This document shows, in pieces, positions 16,540 to 26,057 of a stretch of 64,000 nt of DNA. The stretch's first letter is position 1. Each line of letters opens with the position of its first letter. This stretch comes from Vibrio tubiashii (GTDB lineage: Bacteria; Pseudomonadota; Gammaproteobacteria; Enterobacterales; Vibrionaceae). Where the stretch lies: positions 1,860,001 to 1,924,000 of the forward strand of contig NZ_CP117029.1 in assembly GCF_028551255.1 (NCBI RefSeq). The letters are read 5' to 3'. The notes under the pieces were generated by a model that was not told the origin of the DNA, searched no databases, and saw only the letters and a list, made by a program, of their open reading frames with translations. Made by a program: the position numbers and the translations under genes.

Positions 16540-17013
16540 TTAGTTTCTAAAGCCTAGTTTGACTGTCCCTTTTGTATCAAACCACAGCGCTTCTTTTCTG
16601 CGACGCCCTATTAAGATCGGCCCATCATCGTAGAATAAGAAGTTTTTCCAATGCTTTTTAAACACAGACCATTTCGTTTCGATGACGTTGTACTTTTCGT
16701 AGCAAAAATACACGGTCACATCATCTTGCCAATCAATAAACTCTGTCAGCTCAAGCGGCATTGCTTCATCATCCGCTTCCCAAGCTGCCATCCAGTCAAC
16801 TTCCTGTTTCCAGTTAGACTCTTTCATCGGCCAATCACTCGAACTTAAGCGATCCGCGTCTGGGCTTTGCGCACTAATGTTCTCTTTCCACAATTGAGAT
16901 GCACGTGCTTGCGTCATTGGCTTAATCGCAGCCAAATCCTCTTCTGGCACTGGCATAGATTGATGGGTGAAAATCCATTTTCTTTGGTATTCATCCAAAG
17001 TTAGGTAAGACAT
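16540..17013 (-). CDS. DUF2947-type hypothetical protein
   Basis: A 157-residue acidic, tryptophan-rich cytoplasmic protein (MSYLTLDEYQRKWIFTHQ... KHWKNFLFYDDGPILIGRR). It has no signal peptide or membrane helix. The pattern matches the Vibrio/Shewanella DUF2947 family as I recall it. It lies 19 bp after the HD-domain gene on the same strand and before a terminator, so it is the last gene of a tyrR-rimJ-HD-DUF2947 transcript. No function is known. Confidence 0.75.
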   Translation of the reverse strand: MSYLTLDEYQRKWIFTHQSMPVPEEDLAAIKPMTQARASQLWKENISAQSPDADRLSSSDWPMKESNWKQEVDWMAAWEADDEAMPLELTEFIDWQDDVTVYFCYEKYNVIETKWSVFKKHWKNFLFYDDGPILIGRRRKEALWFDTKGTVKLGFRN

Positions 17014-17032
17014 TAATTTTCCTCTTAAAGCA

Positions 17033-17620
17033 TTACGCTTTTAGCCAACCTTTATTTGTGGCGTCGTCGATAATTTGTTGCGCTTTGTCCCACAGTGCCT
17101 GTGAGCCAAATTCAATCTTTTGGTTAATGGTCAAAGCTTGGTGCCTTGTGACACCATGCTCTTGCCAGCTTTGCCCCTGATTGTGGTAGTTGAGTAGCAT
17201 AGGAATGATTCTATCCAACGCTTTAGCAAACTTTGCATCGGCGGATTGCGCAGATTCAAACTCTAACCACAATTGTAATAGCGATTGCCCTTGCTCTTCG
17301 GGTAGCATGCCAAACAGGCGGTGAGCAGCATCGAGTTCTTTTTGCTCTTGTTCAGCGGTTGCAGCAACATCATAAACAAAGGTATCACCCGCATCAATTT
17401 CTACGACGTCGTGGAGCAGCAACATCTTCACTACCCGGGCGATATCAACGGGCTCATTAGCATGCTCTTCCATTAATATTGCCATTAAAGCAACATGCCA
17501 ACTGTGCTCTGCACTATTTTCTAAGCGTCCTTCGGCACTTTTTACCCGCGTACGTCTTAACACCGATTTGAGTTGGTCAAGCTCCATAAGCAAAGCTAGC
17601 TGCTTTTCTAATCTCTCCAC
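17033..17620 (-). CDS. HD-domain phosphohydrolase (YfbR/HDDC2-like)
   Basis: A 195-residue protein with the metal-binding HD signature: RLENSAEHSWHVALMA (His), MLLLHDVVEIDAGDT (His-Asp) and a later KALDRIIPMLLN Asp. These are the residues of the 5'-deoxynucleotidase-like HD_3 family. A TTG-started reading to 17638 exists, but the GTG at 17620 has GGAAGGA nine bases before it and lies two bases after the rimJ stop codon. That position indicates translational coupling. The likely reaction is hydrolysis of a nucleoside monophosphate; the substrate is not evident. Confidence 0.85.
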   Translation of the reverse strand: MERLEKQLALLMELDQLKSVLRRTRVKSAEGRLENSAEHSWHVALMAILMEEHANEPVDIARVVKMLLLHDVVEIDAGDTFVYDVAATAEQEQKELDAAHRLFGMLPEEQGQSLLQLWLEFESAQSADAKFAKALDRIIPMLLNYHNQGQSWQEHGVTRHQALTINQKIEFGSQALWDKAQQIIDDATNKGWLKA

Positions 17621-17622
17621 GT

Positions 17623-18201
17623 TTACACATCCTTCCAATTTGGATTAATGAGCGACGTTAGATTATGATCTTCCCATTTTCCATTAATAAGTAAGTAATC
17701 TTTGGCAAAGCCGTCTTTGGTAAAACCGACACGTTCAAGAACGGCTTCACTGCGATGGTTGCGCGGCATATAACTCGCCATTACGCGATGGATATTCTGA
17801 ACCTTAAACATGTAGTTCACAGCCAGCTTAAGGGCACGTGTCATCGCCCCCCTGCCTTGCGCATTCGCAGCCAACGAATAGCCAACGTTACAAGCATGAA
17901 AGGGAAAACGAGAAATGTTGCTAAACGACACCGTCCCCAACATTTCATTGCTCTCTTTATCGATGATCAACAGATAGTAACCAAGTCCCATTCTGTGTAG
18001 CTCATTGAGCTTAATCAGTTTTTGCGTCCAACCTGCTAAAGTAAAAAAGCCCTCTTCACGCTTCGGCTCCCACTCTTTAAGGTGTTGTCGGTTAGCAATA
18101 AAATATTCAGAGATTAAGTAACCATCGGTTGGCTCCGCAGTGCGAAGCACAATATCGTCATCCACTTCATAAACTGACGTGGGAGTGCTAATTCTTTCCA
18201 T
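17623..18201 (-). CDS. rimJ: RimJ-type ribosomal-protein N-acetyltransferase (GNAT)
   Basis: A 192-residue GNAT protein that aligns along its length with E. coli RimJ: FIANRQHLKEWEPKREE, FHACNVGYSLAANAQGRGAMTRAL (acetyl-CoA loop), IHRVMASYMPRNHRSEAVLERVGF and KDYLLINGKWEDHNLTSL. RimJ acetylates the N-terminal alanine of ribosomal protein S5. Its ATG directly follows the tyrR stop codon with no gap, and the HD gene starts two bases after its own stop, so the three are tightly coupled. Confidence 0.92.
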   Translation of the reverse strand: MERISTPTSVYEVDDDIVLRTAEPTDGYLISEYFIANRQHLKEWEPKREEGFFTLAGWTQKLIKLNELHRMGLGYYLLIIDKESNEMLGTVSFSNISRFPFHACNVGYSLAANAQGRGAMTRALKLAVNYMFKVQNIHRVMASYMPRNHRSEAVLERVGFTKDGFAKDYLLINGKWEDHNLTSLINPNWKDV

Positions 18202-19746
18202 TTAGTTTTTTCTAATTCCATATTCACGCAGCTTATTCGCCACAGATGTGTGTGAAACATTAAGGCGCTTAGCTAGCTTACGACTTGATGGGAAAGATTG
18301 ATAAAGACGTTCGAGTATCTGAGATTCGTATTCTTTCATGATTTCGTCTAACGAACCGTCTAAATTCAAAGTTGGTGCATTTGAAGGTGCACTTTCAAGT
18401 TGCGGTAAGTGGAACAAATCCGCGGTCAGGGTATCGGATTCCACCTCTGTTAACGCGCGCAGCACCATGTTCTCTAACTGACGCATGTTACCCGGCCACT
18501 GATAGCTCACCAACTGATCAACCAAAGTCTCATCAATGGAAGGTTTGTTAATGCCAAGCTGCTTAACGTACTTCGCCACAAACAATTCTAGTAGCGGCGC
18601 TATGTCATTCGAACGCTCTCTTAACGGTGGAATTAACAAGGTCAGTACGTTTAGGCGGTAGAACAGGTCTTCACGGAACGAACCTGATTCGGCTAAATCC
18701 GCTAACTGATGACGTGTTGACGCAATGACGCGCACATCAACATGAATTTCATCTTCTTCACCCACACGGCGGAACGTGCCGTCTTGGAGTAAACGAAGCA
18801 ACTTGATTTGCAGGTGCGGGCTCATCTCACCGATTTCGTCGAGAAATACCGTTCCCCCATTCGCCTGTTCAAAGATCCCTTTGTGGCCTTGCTCATGGTT
18901 AAATGAGCCAGGCGCGTGACCAAACAACTCAGTTTCAGCAACACCATCTGGCATTGAAGCACAGCTCAATACTAGGAAAGGATTCGCAGCTCGATGGGAA
19001 CGGTTGTGACACGCTCGTGCGAGCATCTCTTTGCCCGTCCCGGTTTCACCTTGAATGAGCAGAGGCTGATCTAGCATAGAAAGTTTCTTCGCTTGACTGA
19101 TCAGTGCTTTGTGACGGTTAGAGACGCCAACAAAATGTTCAAACCCGAGGTTATTGTGCAGAGGAAGCGAGTCGTCAAACAGCGGTTTTTCTTGAGTAGA
19201 GCGAATAATCATTACCGCACTTGCTAGCACAGACTCATTGGTCTCATCCGAAATGTATACCGGCATGATTTCCATCGTGTAATCTAACCCGCTGATCACA
19301 ATCTCTTCTCTTTGACGTGCGATATTGCCTTCAGCCCACTTTGCAAAATTAAAATTAGGCAATAAGTTGGTGATGAGGTGACCAATCATTTCGCTTTCTT
19401 CACAACCAAACAGCGACAGTGCTGCATGGTTCGCCATATCAACATTACCTTTTAGGTCAATAGCTAATACCGGCTCTGGAAGGTTATTGAGAAGAGAGAT
19501 CAGTTCATTATTGTGACGTTCAATAGGCATGAACTGGATCTTGCGAACGTCTTTAACACCCGAAATACGGCGAATCTCTGCCATCAATTCACTAAAAGTA
19601 TCGAAATCAATATCAGGGCAGTTTAAGTAGATAATCCCAGAGACATCAATTTCGATGCCTCGAAGATCGAGGTTTTTAGAAGCAAGAATATCGAGTAACT
19701 CACGAGTCAGACCAAGTCTGTCTTCACAGATAACTTCAAGACGCAC
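18202..19746 (-). CDS. tyrR: Transcriptional regulator TyrR
   Basis: A 514-residue protein with the full TyrR domain order: ACT (1-75), PAS (~80-190), an AAA+ central domain with Walker A GETGTGK (233-239) and Walker B VFLDE, and a C-terminal Fis-type helix-turn-helix ([23 protein letters not shown]). The sigma-54 contact loop GAFTGA is missing: the region reads LFGHAPGSF (274-282), as expected for TyrR, which acts with sigma-70. It controls aromatic amino acid synthesis and transport. ycjF and ycjX lie directly upstream in the E. coli order. An aromatic permease is encoded at 35.8-37.0 kb and is a plausible target. Confidence 0.96.
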   Translation of the reverse strand: MRLEVICEDRLGLTRELLDILASKNLDLRGIEIDVSGIIYLNCPDIDFDTFSELMAEIRRISGVKDVRKIQFMPIERHNNELISLLNNLPEPVLAIDLKGNVDMANHAALSLFGCEESEMIGHLITNLLPNFNFAKWAEGNIARQREEIVISGLDYTMEIMPVYISDETNESVLASAVMIIRSTQEKPLFDDSLPLHNNLGFEHFVGVSNRHKALISQAKKLSMLDQPLLIQGETGTGKEMLARACHNRSHRAANPFLVLSCASMPDGVAETELFGHAPGSFNHEQGHKGIFEQANGGTVFLDEIGEMSPHLQIKLLRLLQDGTFRRVGEEDEIHVDVRVIASTRHQLADLAESGSFREDLFYRLNVLTLLIPPLRERSNDIAPLLELFVAKYVKQLGINKPSIDETLVDQLVSYQWPGNMRQLENMVLRALTEVESDTLTADLFHLPQLESAPSNAPTLNLDGSLDEIMKEYESQILERLYQSFPSSRKLAKRLNVSHTSVANKLREYGIRKN

Positions 19747-19846
19747 GGATAAGTCCTTAAATAAGGTGTCACGAAAAGTTGACAGTAGTTTCCCTTAAGC
19801 CTAGATCCTCGTCAAGTAAACAGATATTACCTGCTTCACATTCGCA

Positions 19847-20896
19847 CTATTTGATTGTTATTGCGGCGACTTTTTCTACAATCCGCTTGCGTATTGCCCC
19901 CAGTTTAACTTGTCTCTCTTTATGCCAAGGAATTGGGCGAAGCAGTGCCATTGCCTTTAGACCTAACCTCGCAGTCAAAATACCTACACCTAACCCCTGC
20001 CCTGCACGAGCTGAAACCTTTCCAGCCAGATCCATAGACATCAGATCCATACTGGCATCAACCGCAAGTTCGCTCGCACCAGCGGCCGCCATATTGACCA
20101 ATGTTGCTTTAAATAACTTCAGGCGCGACCAATAACCGAGTTCTACACCGTACACTTCGGCTAAATTGTCGATCATTTTGAAATTTCGCCAAGCCACTAG
20201 CATCATGTCAGCCACTGCAAGTGGGCTAATAGCGACAAGAGCCGCGGATTCCGTTGCATGTTGAGAAACGATTTTTGTTGCGACTTTATCTTGCTCAGCA
20301 ACAACCATAGCGTCATACATATCGAGAATTTCTGCGTCGCTATGTGACGTATTGATACTGTTCACCCAACGGTCATAGCTCGGTGATTCTCGCTTAATAC
20401 CAGACTGCTTTGCTACCGATTCACAAAAAGCTTTGCCTTGCCCCACACTGTCTGAATGGATAAGCGCTTCACTTTGTTCCTGAACACTGAAGTGATTACG
20501 GAGCCTGCGTAGTTTGAACAATTCTTTGCCAATCGCACCAACACCAAGTAATGAAACTGTCGCGATAAAACCTGACCAACCCAAAGCGAGCCAGTCTGCG
20601 GTTTGAATCGCCGTAACAACATTGTCTACCGCTTGCCAACCGACCAAACCCGCAAATGTACCGACCAGAGTTGTCGCTAGCCATTTAGAACCTGACTTTG
20701 GTCTTATGACCTGCTCTAGCTCAGCTTCTACAGCGGTATCTTCCTGCTCATTATCGATTTCAACAGGCACGAATTGCTCGGACTGCTGAAACTGCATATG
20801 TGCCGTTAGATCTGGTTGTACATCTTCTTGTTCGCTGCGCAAAGCATCATCGAAGACCTGCTTTTGTTTAAACTGCGCTTTATCACTGTTTGTCAT
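19847..20896 (-). CDS. ycjF: YcjF family inner-membrane protein (UPF0283, DUF697)
   Basis: A 349-residue protein with a charged ~65-residue N-terminal tail and two membrane helices ([16 protein letters not shown] and [20 protein letters not shown]). The C-terminal DUF697 domain contains [28 protein letters not shown]. Its start overlaps the ycjX stop by four bases, so the two are translationally coupled. In E. coli ycjXF belongs to the phage-shock regulon. I found no sigma-54 promoter in front of ycjX here. Confidence 0.93.
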   Translation of the reverse strand: MTNSDKAQFKQKQVFDDALRSEQEDVQPDLTAHMQFQQSEQFVPVEIDNEQEDTAVEAELEQVIRPKSGSKWLATTLVGTFAGLVGWQAVDNVVTAIQTADWLALGWSGFIATVSLLGVGAIGKELFKLRRLRNHFSVQEQSEALIHSDSVGQGKAFCESVAKQSGIKRESPSYDRWVNSINTSHSDAEILDMYDAMVVAEQDKVATKIVSQHATESAALVAISPLAVADMMLVAWRNFKMIDNLAEVYGVELGYWSRLKLFKATLVNMAAAGASELAVDASMDLMSMDLAGKVSARAGQGLGVGILTARLGLKAMALLRPIPWHKERQVKLGAIRKRIVEKVAAITIK

Positions 20897-22269
20897 TTCA
20901 GCTTATCTCCGATTAAGTATTCAAGTGCTTTATCCATACGAATATGCGGCAAAGGCTCATCCGGTGAAGATTGTTGAGGTCTAAAGGCAGTAAACTCGAA
21001 GCCTTTCTCATGCCAGTAATCTTGAGCGGGCAGCTTTTTGGGTACTTCTCCGGGAAACACTGTAAGTGCTTGCTCATCCATAGTGACCCCTTGAATCGCA
21101 GGATAAGATTGGTCGCCCTTACTAATAAAACCTGCTTGCGTTGCCTGTATCGATGCCATGGTCATGCAATTCATTTCAATATTTTCGTACGACGCGGTTT
21201 GCCATGCCGGATGCACCATTTGCTGGAGCAAAGAAACCAAATTTGTGTGCTGCTCTGGCGTGACATGGTCAGCTTTGGTTGCAGCAAACAAAATCTTATC
21301 GATTCGAGGGGCAAACAAGCGCTTCAAGATATTGCTTCGACCATAGCGGAAACTGTGCATGATCTGTTCTAGGGCATGACGCATATCGTGGAATGATTCA
21401 TAGCCCGCATTAAGCGGTTGTAAACAGTCCACCAGCACGATTTGACGGTCAAACGTTGAAAAGTGATGTTTGTAGAACGCCTTAACCACTTTCTGTTGGT
21501 ACTCTTGATAACGTGCTTTGAGCATGGCTAAGTTAGAGCCTTTCTCTGCTTTGCTTTGTTGTTCAAACTGGCAAGGGAAAAACTGCAGCACCGGGGCACC
21601 TTCTAAATCCCCGGGCAAGACAAACCGACCCGGCTGCACCCAGTGCAAACCTTGCTCTTTGCAGCGATGAAGAAACTCAGTATAAAGCTCAGATATTTCT
21701 GCAAGCAGGTTTTCATCTAACTCCGCAGTTAAATCAATTTGTTTAAGCCGCTCTAGCCAAGGCTGCGCCAGTTCTTTGCGCTTACCTTTCAGTGCCTCGA
21801 ACTGACTTTGCGACCACTGATGAAAGTCCATATCAAGCAGAGGTAAATCAAGTAACCACTCACCCGGGTAATCGATAATATCAATGTGCAAAGTAGATGT
21901 GCTACCGAACAACTTTTTGGTCTTTTTCTGCGGACGATATTTTATTGCCAGTCGGATCTCACTCACGTCACGAGTTGGTTCCGGCCAGATCGGCGGATCT
22001 AAGTGTACATGCTGCATTGCCTCGTCATAGGCAAAACGCGGAACAAGCATATTGGTTTGCGGCTCACGCTTGGCGCCGACTAATCTTTTGTCTCGCGCTG
22101 CGGAAAATAACGGTAGATTTTCATGAGTTGAAGTATGGAGAAGCTGATTAACGAGCGAGCTAATAAATGCGGTTTTACCCGCTCTAGAAAGACCTGTCAC
22201 GGCAATACGAACATGGGAGTCCATAGTACGGCTAAGTAAATCATTAACTTCTTGAGTAATTTGCTTCAT
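20893..22269 (-). CDS. ycjX: YcjX family P-loop GTPase-like protein (DUF463)
   Basis: A 458-residue protein with Walker A GLSRAGKT (26-33) and [18 protein letters not shown] (the G3-like region), plus [15 protein letters not shown] (a TKAD base-recognition motif). This is the YcjX family, which is linked to envelope stress in enterobacteria. It is the first gene of ycjX-ycjF. A Vibrio-type small membrane protein is encoded just upstream and ends in its own terminator. Confidence 0.94.
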   Translation of the reverse strand: MKQITQEVNDLLSRTMDSHVRIAVTGLSRAGKTAFISSLVNQLLHTSTHENLPLFSAARDKRLVGAKREPQTNMLVPRFAYDEAMQHVHLDPPIWPEPTRDVSEIRLAIKYRPQKKTKKLFGSTSTLHIDIIDYPGEWLLDLPLLDMDFHQWSQSQFEALKGKRKELAQPWLERLKQIDLTAELDENLLAEISELYTEFLHRCKEQGLHWVQPGRFVLPGDLEGAPVLQFFPCQFEQQSKAEKGSNLAMLKARYQEYQQKVVKAFYKHHFSTFDRQIVLVDCLQPLNAGYESFHDMRHALEQIMHSFRYGRSNILKRLFAPRIDKILFAATKADHVTPEQHTNLVSLLQQMVHPAWQTASYENIEMNCMTMASIQATQAGFISKGDQSYPAIQGVTMDEQALTVFPGEVPKKLPAQDYWHEKGFEFTAFRPQQSSPDEPLPHIRMDKALEYLIGDKLK

Positions 22270-22333
22270 TCACGTTCTCTTTGTTTCAATCACACTGTTA
22301 GCTTAGCGGCTCTAATCTTAATCCTAGATGAAC

Positions 22334-22363
22334 AAAAAAGCCCCTGATAAAAATCAGAGGCTT
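22334..22363 (-). terminator. Terminator of the 61-residue membrane protein gene
   Basis: An AAGCCcCTGAT aaa ATCAGaGGCTT hairpin followed on the minus strand by TTTTTTG. Confidence 0.85.
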
Positions 22364-22388
22364 AGTGTATCAGCGAAAACGATAAACG

Positions 22389-22574
22389 TTAGTCGTCTTC
22401 GATCAATTTGTAGATGACAAACAGAGCGATTTCTAACAGCACAAACAGAGCACAGCTAATGGTGACATACTTTTCATCGAAGATACTGATGCCATGGAGA
22501 ATAAGGTCATATCCGACGAAAGCACCAATAACCACCGCAATGATGATCTGTAAGATTTGAATAAAGCGTGGCAT
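22389..22574 (-). CDS. Small two-helix membrane protein (61 aa)
   Basis: A 61-residue protein with two hydrophobic stretches (IQILQIIIAVVIGAFVGYDL and ISCALFVLLEIALFVIY) and an acidic tail, IEDD. AGGAG sits six bases before the ATG and a strong terminator follows, so it is a genuine short gene. I do not recognise the family. It is encoded between fumA and ycjX on the same strand. Confidence 0.75.
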   Translation of the reverse strand: MPRFIQILQIIIAVVIGAFVGYDLILHGISIFDEKYVTISCALFVLLEIALFVIYKLIEDD

Positions 22575-22696
22575 TTTTACTCCTGACTTAGGGTTACAAC
22601 TCTAAACTATATAGACAAAAGGTGCAGCATTCGCTCCACCTTTGTCAAATTTTCACTAATTAAATCAGTGATTTCTCACAAGCTAAACAGTGACTA

Positions 22697-24220
22697 TTAA
22701 GCTTGGTCTTCCATTTCTTGGATTTTTACTTTCCAAGTGTCTGGACCAATCTGGTGAGCGTTTGCGCCGTTTGAGTCAACCGCGACAGTCACAGGCATAT
22801 CTTCTACTTCAAATTCGTAGATCGCCTCCATGCCTAGGTCTTCAAATGCAACCACGCGTGCTTTCTTAATCGCTTTAGCAACCAAGTAAGCCGCACCGCC
22901 TACCGCCATTAGGTACACCGCTTTATGCTTTTTAATCGACTCTACGGTTGCTGGTCCCCGCTCAGCTTTACCAATCATGCCCATGATGCCCGTCTCTTCT
23001 AGCATCATATCGGTAAATTTATCCATACGCGTAGAAGTCGTAGGGCCAGCAGGACCAACCGCTTCATCACCAACAGCATCAACTGGGCCTACGTAGTAGA
23101 TAAATTTGCCTTTGAAGTCGACGCCTTCAGGCAGCCCTTCACCACTTTGCAGCATGCCTTGAATGCGTTTATGCGCCGCATCACGACCTGTTAGGATTTT
23201 GCCTGAAAGTAGAACAGTTTCACCTGTTTTCCACTTTTCTACTTCTTCTTGAGTCACTTCATCTAGATTAACACGGCGAGTATTCGCACCAGCTTCCCAA
23301 GTGATATCCGGCCACTCTTCAAGCTTAGGTGGTTGGAGATCTGCTGGGCCAGTTCCATCAAGCGTGAAATGGACGTGACGAGTCGCAGCACAGTTTGGAA
23401 TCAAGCACACTGGCTTAGAAGCGGCGTGAGTTGGTGCTGTTTTAATTTTAACATCAACTACAGTAGTCAAACCGCCCAGACCTTGAGCACCAATGCCGAG
23501 CTTGTTAACACGATTGAAAATATCGAGGCGAAGCTCTTCTTCTGCATTTTGTGGACCACGGTCAATCAGCTCTTGAATGTCTATGTGCTCCATCAGAGAC
23601 TCTTTCGCCAGTACCGCCGCTTTTTCTGCTGTACCACCAATACCGATACCAAGCATACCTGGTGGACACCAACCTGCGCCCATTGTTGGTAGTGTTTTCT
23701 CTACCCACTCAGCGATATCATCCGATGGGTTAAGCATCACCATCTTAGTCTTGTTTTCTGAGCCGCCGCCTTTCGCCGCAATTTGAATTTCAACCTTGTT
23801 GCCCGGCACCATATTGATGTGAACAACGGCAGGCGTATTGTCTTTGGTATTGATTCGCTTACCTGCTGGATCCATAAGAACCGAGGCACGTAGCGGGTTG
23901 TCTGGGTTGTTGTATGCTTGGCGCACACCTTCATCAACCATTTGCTGAACTGTTAGTTCGGTTGAGTCCCACTGAACACCCATGCCCACATTCACAAAAC
24001 AGGTCACAATACCAGTGTCCTGACAAATTGGGCGGTGGCCTTCTGCAGACATACGAGAGTTAATTAGGATTTGAGCAATGGCATCTTTCGCCGCTTGACT
24101 CTCTTCACGGTTATAGGCTTTTTCTAGGGCTTGGACAAAGTCTAATGGATGGTAATAAGAAATGTACTGGAGCGCATCAGCAACACTGCTGATCACATCC
24201 TGCTGGCGAATTACGGTCAT
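22697..24220 (-). CDS. fumA: Class I fumarate hydratase (iron-sulfur type)
   Basis: A 507-residue protein of the oxygen-sensitive [4Fe-4S] fumarase class. The Cys ligands are visible in EGHRPICQDTGIVTCF and KPVCLIPNCAATRHVHF, and GPTTSTRMDKFTDMML and GNK/KGGGSENKTKM motifs of the family are present. It interconverts fumarate and L-malate in the TCA cycle. It is slightly shorter than E. coli FumA (548). It diverges from pabB, with a PurR-like palindrome in the shared intergenic region. Confidence 0.93.
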   Translation of the reverse strand: MTVIRQQDVISSVADALQYISYYHPLDFVQALEKAYNREESQAAKDAIAQILINSRMSAEGHRPICQDTGIVTCFVNVGMGVQWDSTELTVQQMVDEGVRQAYNNPDNPLRASVLMDPAGKRINTKDNTPAVVHINMVPGNKVEIQIAAKGGGSENKTKMVMLNPSDDIAEWVEKTLPTMGAGWCPPGMLGIGIGGTAEKAAVLAKESLMEHIDIQELIDRGPQNAEEELRLDIFNRVNKLGIGAQGLGGLTTVVDVKIKTAPTHAASKPVCLIPNCAATRHVHFTLDGTGPADLQPPKLEEWPDITWEAGANTRRVNLDEVTQEEVEKWKTGETVLLSGKILTGRDAAHKRIQGMLQSGEGLPEGVDFKGKFIYYVGPVDAVGDEAVGPAGPTTSTRMDKFTDMMLEETGIMGMIGKAERGPATVESIKKHKAVYLMAVGGAAYLVAKAIKKARVVAFEDLGMEAIYEFEVEDMPVTVAVDSNGANAHQIGPDTWKVKIQEMEDQA

Positions 24221-24260
24221 TGCATGCCTCGTTATATTTTTGCTTCCTTTTTATGGTCGA

Positions 24261-24276
24261 ACACAAACGTTTGCTT
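24261..24276. promoter_or_regulatory. PurR-like palindrome between fumA and pabB
   Basis: ACACAAACGTTTGCTT matches the palindromic PurR operator ACGCAAACGTTTGCGT at 14 of 16 positions, including the CAAACGTTTG core. It lies 41 bp from the fumA start and 113 bp from the pabB start. LacI-family members other than PurR bind similar cores. Confidence 0.5.
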
Positions 24277-24389
24277 GTTGATTTTATATTTGCAAAACAC
24301 TGGTGTAGCGACCTTTGTGGTCATTATGATACTCTTGCTTTCCTCAACACGCCACGTAATCAACGATCTCTTTGTCACAAATTAAACAA

Positions 24390-25754
24390 ATGAATAACAT
24401 CAAGCCAAATCGCTTAGAAATCAAACCGATTCCTTATCAGCTACACCTTGCAGCCCAACACTTTGCTAACATTCACCAGCGACCTTGGGCCATGTTATTG
24501 CGCTCTCCTTCCAGAACGCACGTTGATAGTCGATTTGATATCCTAGTGGCAGAGCCAAAAGCAACGATTACCACCCTTGGTGACGAGAGCTATATCGTTA
24601 CTCAAGGAGTGAAGGAAACTTCAAGCGACAACCCATTTGAACTGCTTAAGCGAGTTCAAGCTCAAGTTTTGCCTGATCTCGACTATTGTGGTGAGCTGCC
24701 TTTTATTGGCGGTGTTTTGGGCTATTTTTCGTATGATTTAGGCCGCCGAGTTGAGCGAATGCCATCTCTTGCCAAACAAGATCTCGTTACCCCCGACATG
24801 GCGATTGGTCTCTATGACTGGGCGTTGATTGTCGACCACAAAGAGAAATCCGCTTATGTCGTCGGCTCTGACACTGAAGAGAAATGGCAATGGCTGACCA
24901 GTCAGCAAGAGAATAGAGTCGAAGCGTTTGCCCTGCGTGGTGATTGGCAATCCAATATGACTAAAGCGTCATACAGCAGCAAGTTTGCTCAAGTTCAAGA
25001 GTACTTGCGCTCTGGAGACTGTTACCAGATTAACTTGGCACAAAGATTCAGCGCGCCTTACCAAGGTAGTGAGTGGCAAGCTTATCAAAAGCTTGAAGGG
25101 GTAAACCAAGGTCCATTTTCTGCTTTCGTTAGAACGGAGCACGGCGCGATTTTAAGTGTCTCTCCTGAACGTTTCTTACAGGTGAAAGACAATGAAATTG
25201 AGACAAAGCCTATTAAAGGAACTCGTCCACGCTCTGCTGATCCACAAGCAGACCGAAATGCGGCTTATGAACTTGCTAACGCAGAAAAAGATCAAGCCGA
25301 AAATCTGATGATTGTTGATCTACTAAGAAACGATGTCGGCCGAGTGGCGAAACCTGGCAGCGTACACGTACCCAAACTTTTTGATATAGAGAGCTTTCCT
25401 GCGGTACACCACTTAGTCAGTACCATTTGTGCCAAGCTCGATGACCAATATTGCGCAGCGGACTTATTGAAAGCCTCTTTCCCAGGTGGCTCAATTACAG
25501 GGGCACCTAAGATTCGCGCGATGGAAATTATTGAAGAGCTAGAGCCCCATCGTCGAAGCGCTTACTGTGGCAGTATTGGCTATATAAGCCGACATGGTCG
25601 TATGGACACCAGTATTACCATTCGTACGCTAGTCGCTGAAAATGGGAACATCCACGTCTGGGCGGGAGGCGGTCTAGTCGCTGATAGCCAATGTGAAGCG
25701 GAGTACCAAGAGACGCTTGATAAGCTAAGTAAGATCCTGCCGATCTTAGAGTAA
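24390..25754 (+). CDS. pabB: Aminodeoxychorismate synthase component I
   Basis: A 454-residue chorismate-utilising enzyme. GDCYQINLAQRFSA and KPIKGTRPRSADPQAD are the PabB/TrpE signatures, followed by LMIVDLLRNDVGRV, SFPGGSITGAPKIRAMEII and GRMDTSITIRTL. With PabA it makes 4-amino-4-deoxychorismate for folate. A TTG-started reading to 24372 exists; ATG 24390 is preferred, and no clear ribosome site supports either. In E. coli pabB is followed by nudL and sdaA. Here the same genes are present, but hqsK/hnoX are inserted on the opposite strand. Confidence 0.95.
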   Translation: MNNIKPNRLEIKPIPYQLHLAAQHFANIHQRPWAMLLRSPSRTHVDSRFDILVAEPKATITTLGDESYIVTQGVKETSSDNPFELLKRVQAQVLPDLDYCGELPFIGGVLGYFSYDLGRRVERMPSLAKQDLVTPDMAIGLYDWALIVDHKEKSAYVVGSDTEEKWQWLTSQQENRVEAFALRGDWQSNMTKASYSSKFAQVQEYLRSGDCYQINLAQRFSAPYQGSEWQAYQKLEGVNQGPFSAFVRTEHGAILSVSPERFLQVKDNEIETKPIKGTRPRSADPQADRNAAYELANAEKDQAENLMIVDLLRNDVGRVAKPGSVHVPKLFDIESFPAVHHLVSTICAKLDDQYCAADLLKASFPGGSITGAPKIRAMEIIEELEPHRRSAYCGSIGYISRHGRMDTSITIRTLVAENGNIHVWAGGGLVADSQCEAEYQETLDKLSKILPILE

Positions 25755-26057
25755 ACAATGCTAAGTGGCACACAGGCTGACTGCCTGTAGCGTTTTCTGT
25801 ATGGAGAGAGTCGCATGGGCAGCCTTACCATAGACGTAGCAGTGAGAACCCCTTCAACACCAAAGCCTGAGAATTAACAGCCCATGCAACAATTTGAAAT
25901 TACCTGTCTTAGATTAACCTACTCTAATTTATAGTAAGCGCTGCAAGCTAGGACACAACGAGATGTTATAACATAACAAAGACAAAAGAAAGCATTTCGT
26001 GCTCGCTCTCTATCCCATCAAATTTATTTAAAGACGTGCCTGCAACTTTGGTGCAGG
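25755..26057. other. Structured non-coding region after pabB
   Basis: No convincing gene lies here. A hairpin ACAGGC tgact GCCTGT (25772-25788) follows pabB and is trailed by GTTTTC, so it may end the pabB transcript. A perfect 8-bp inverted repeat GCATGGGC (25813-25820) / GCCCATGC (25880-25887) encloses 59 bases and could close a folded RNA. A CCTGCA / TGCAGG hairpin (26039-26057) directly follows the hqsK stop without a U-tract. The middle part looks unlike the neighbouring intergenic sequence. Confidence 0.45.

Noticed and set aside
25580..25831. 83-residue minus-strand ORF across the pabB end
   Set aside because: It is mostly the antisense shadow of pabB and has no ribosome site. Its non-coding part is described as a structured region instead.
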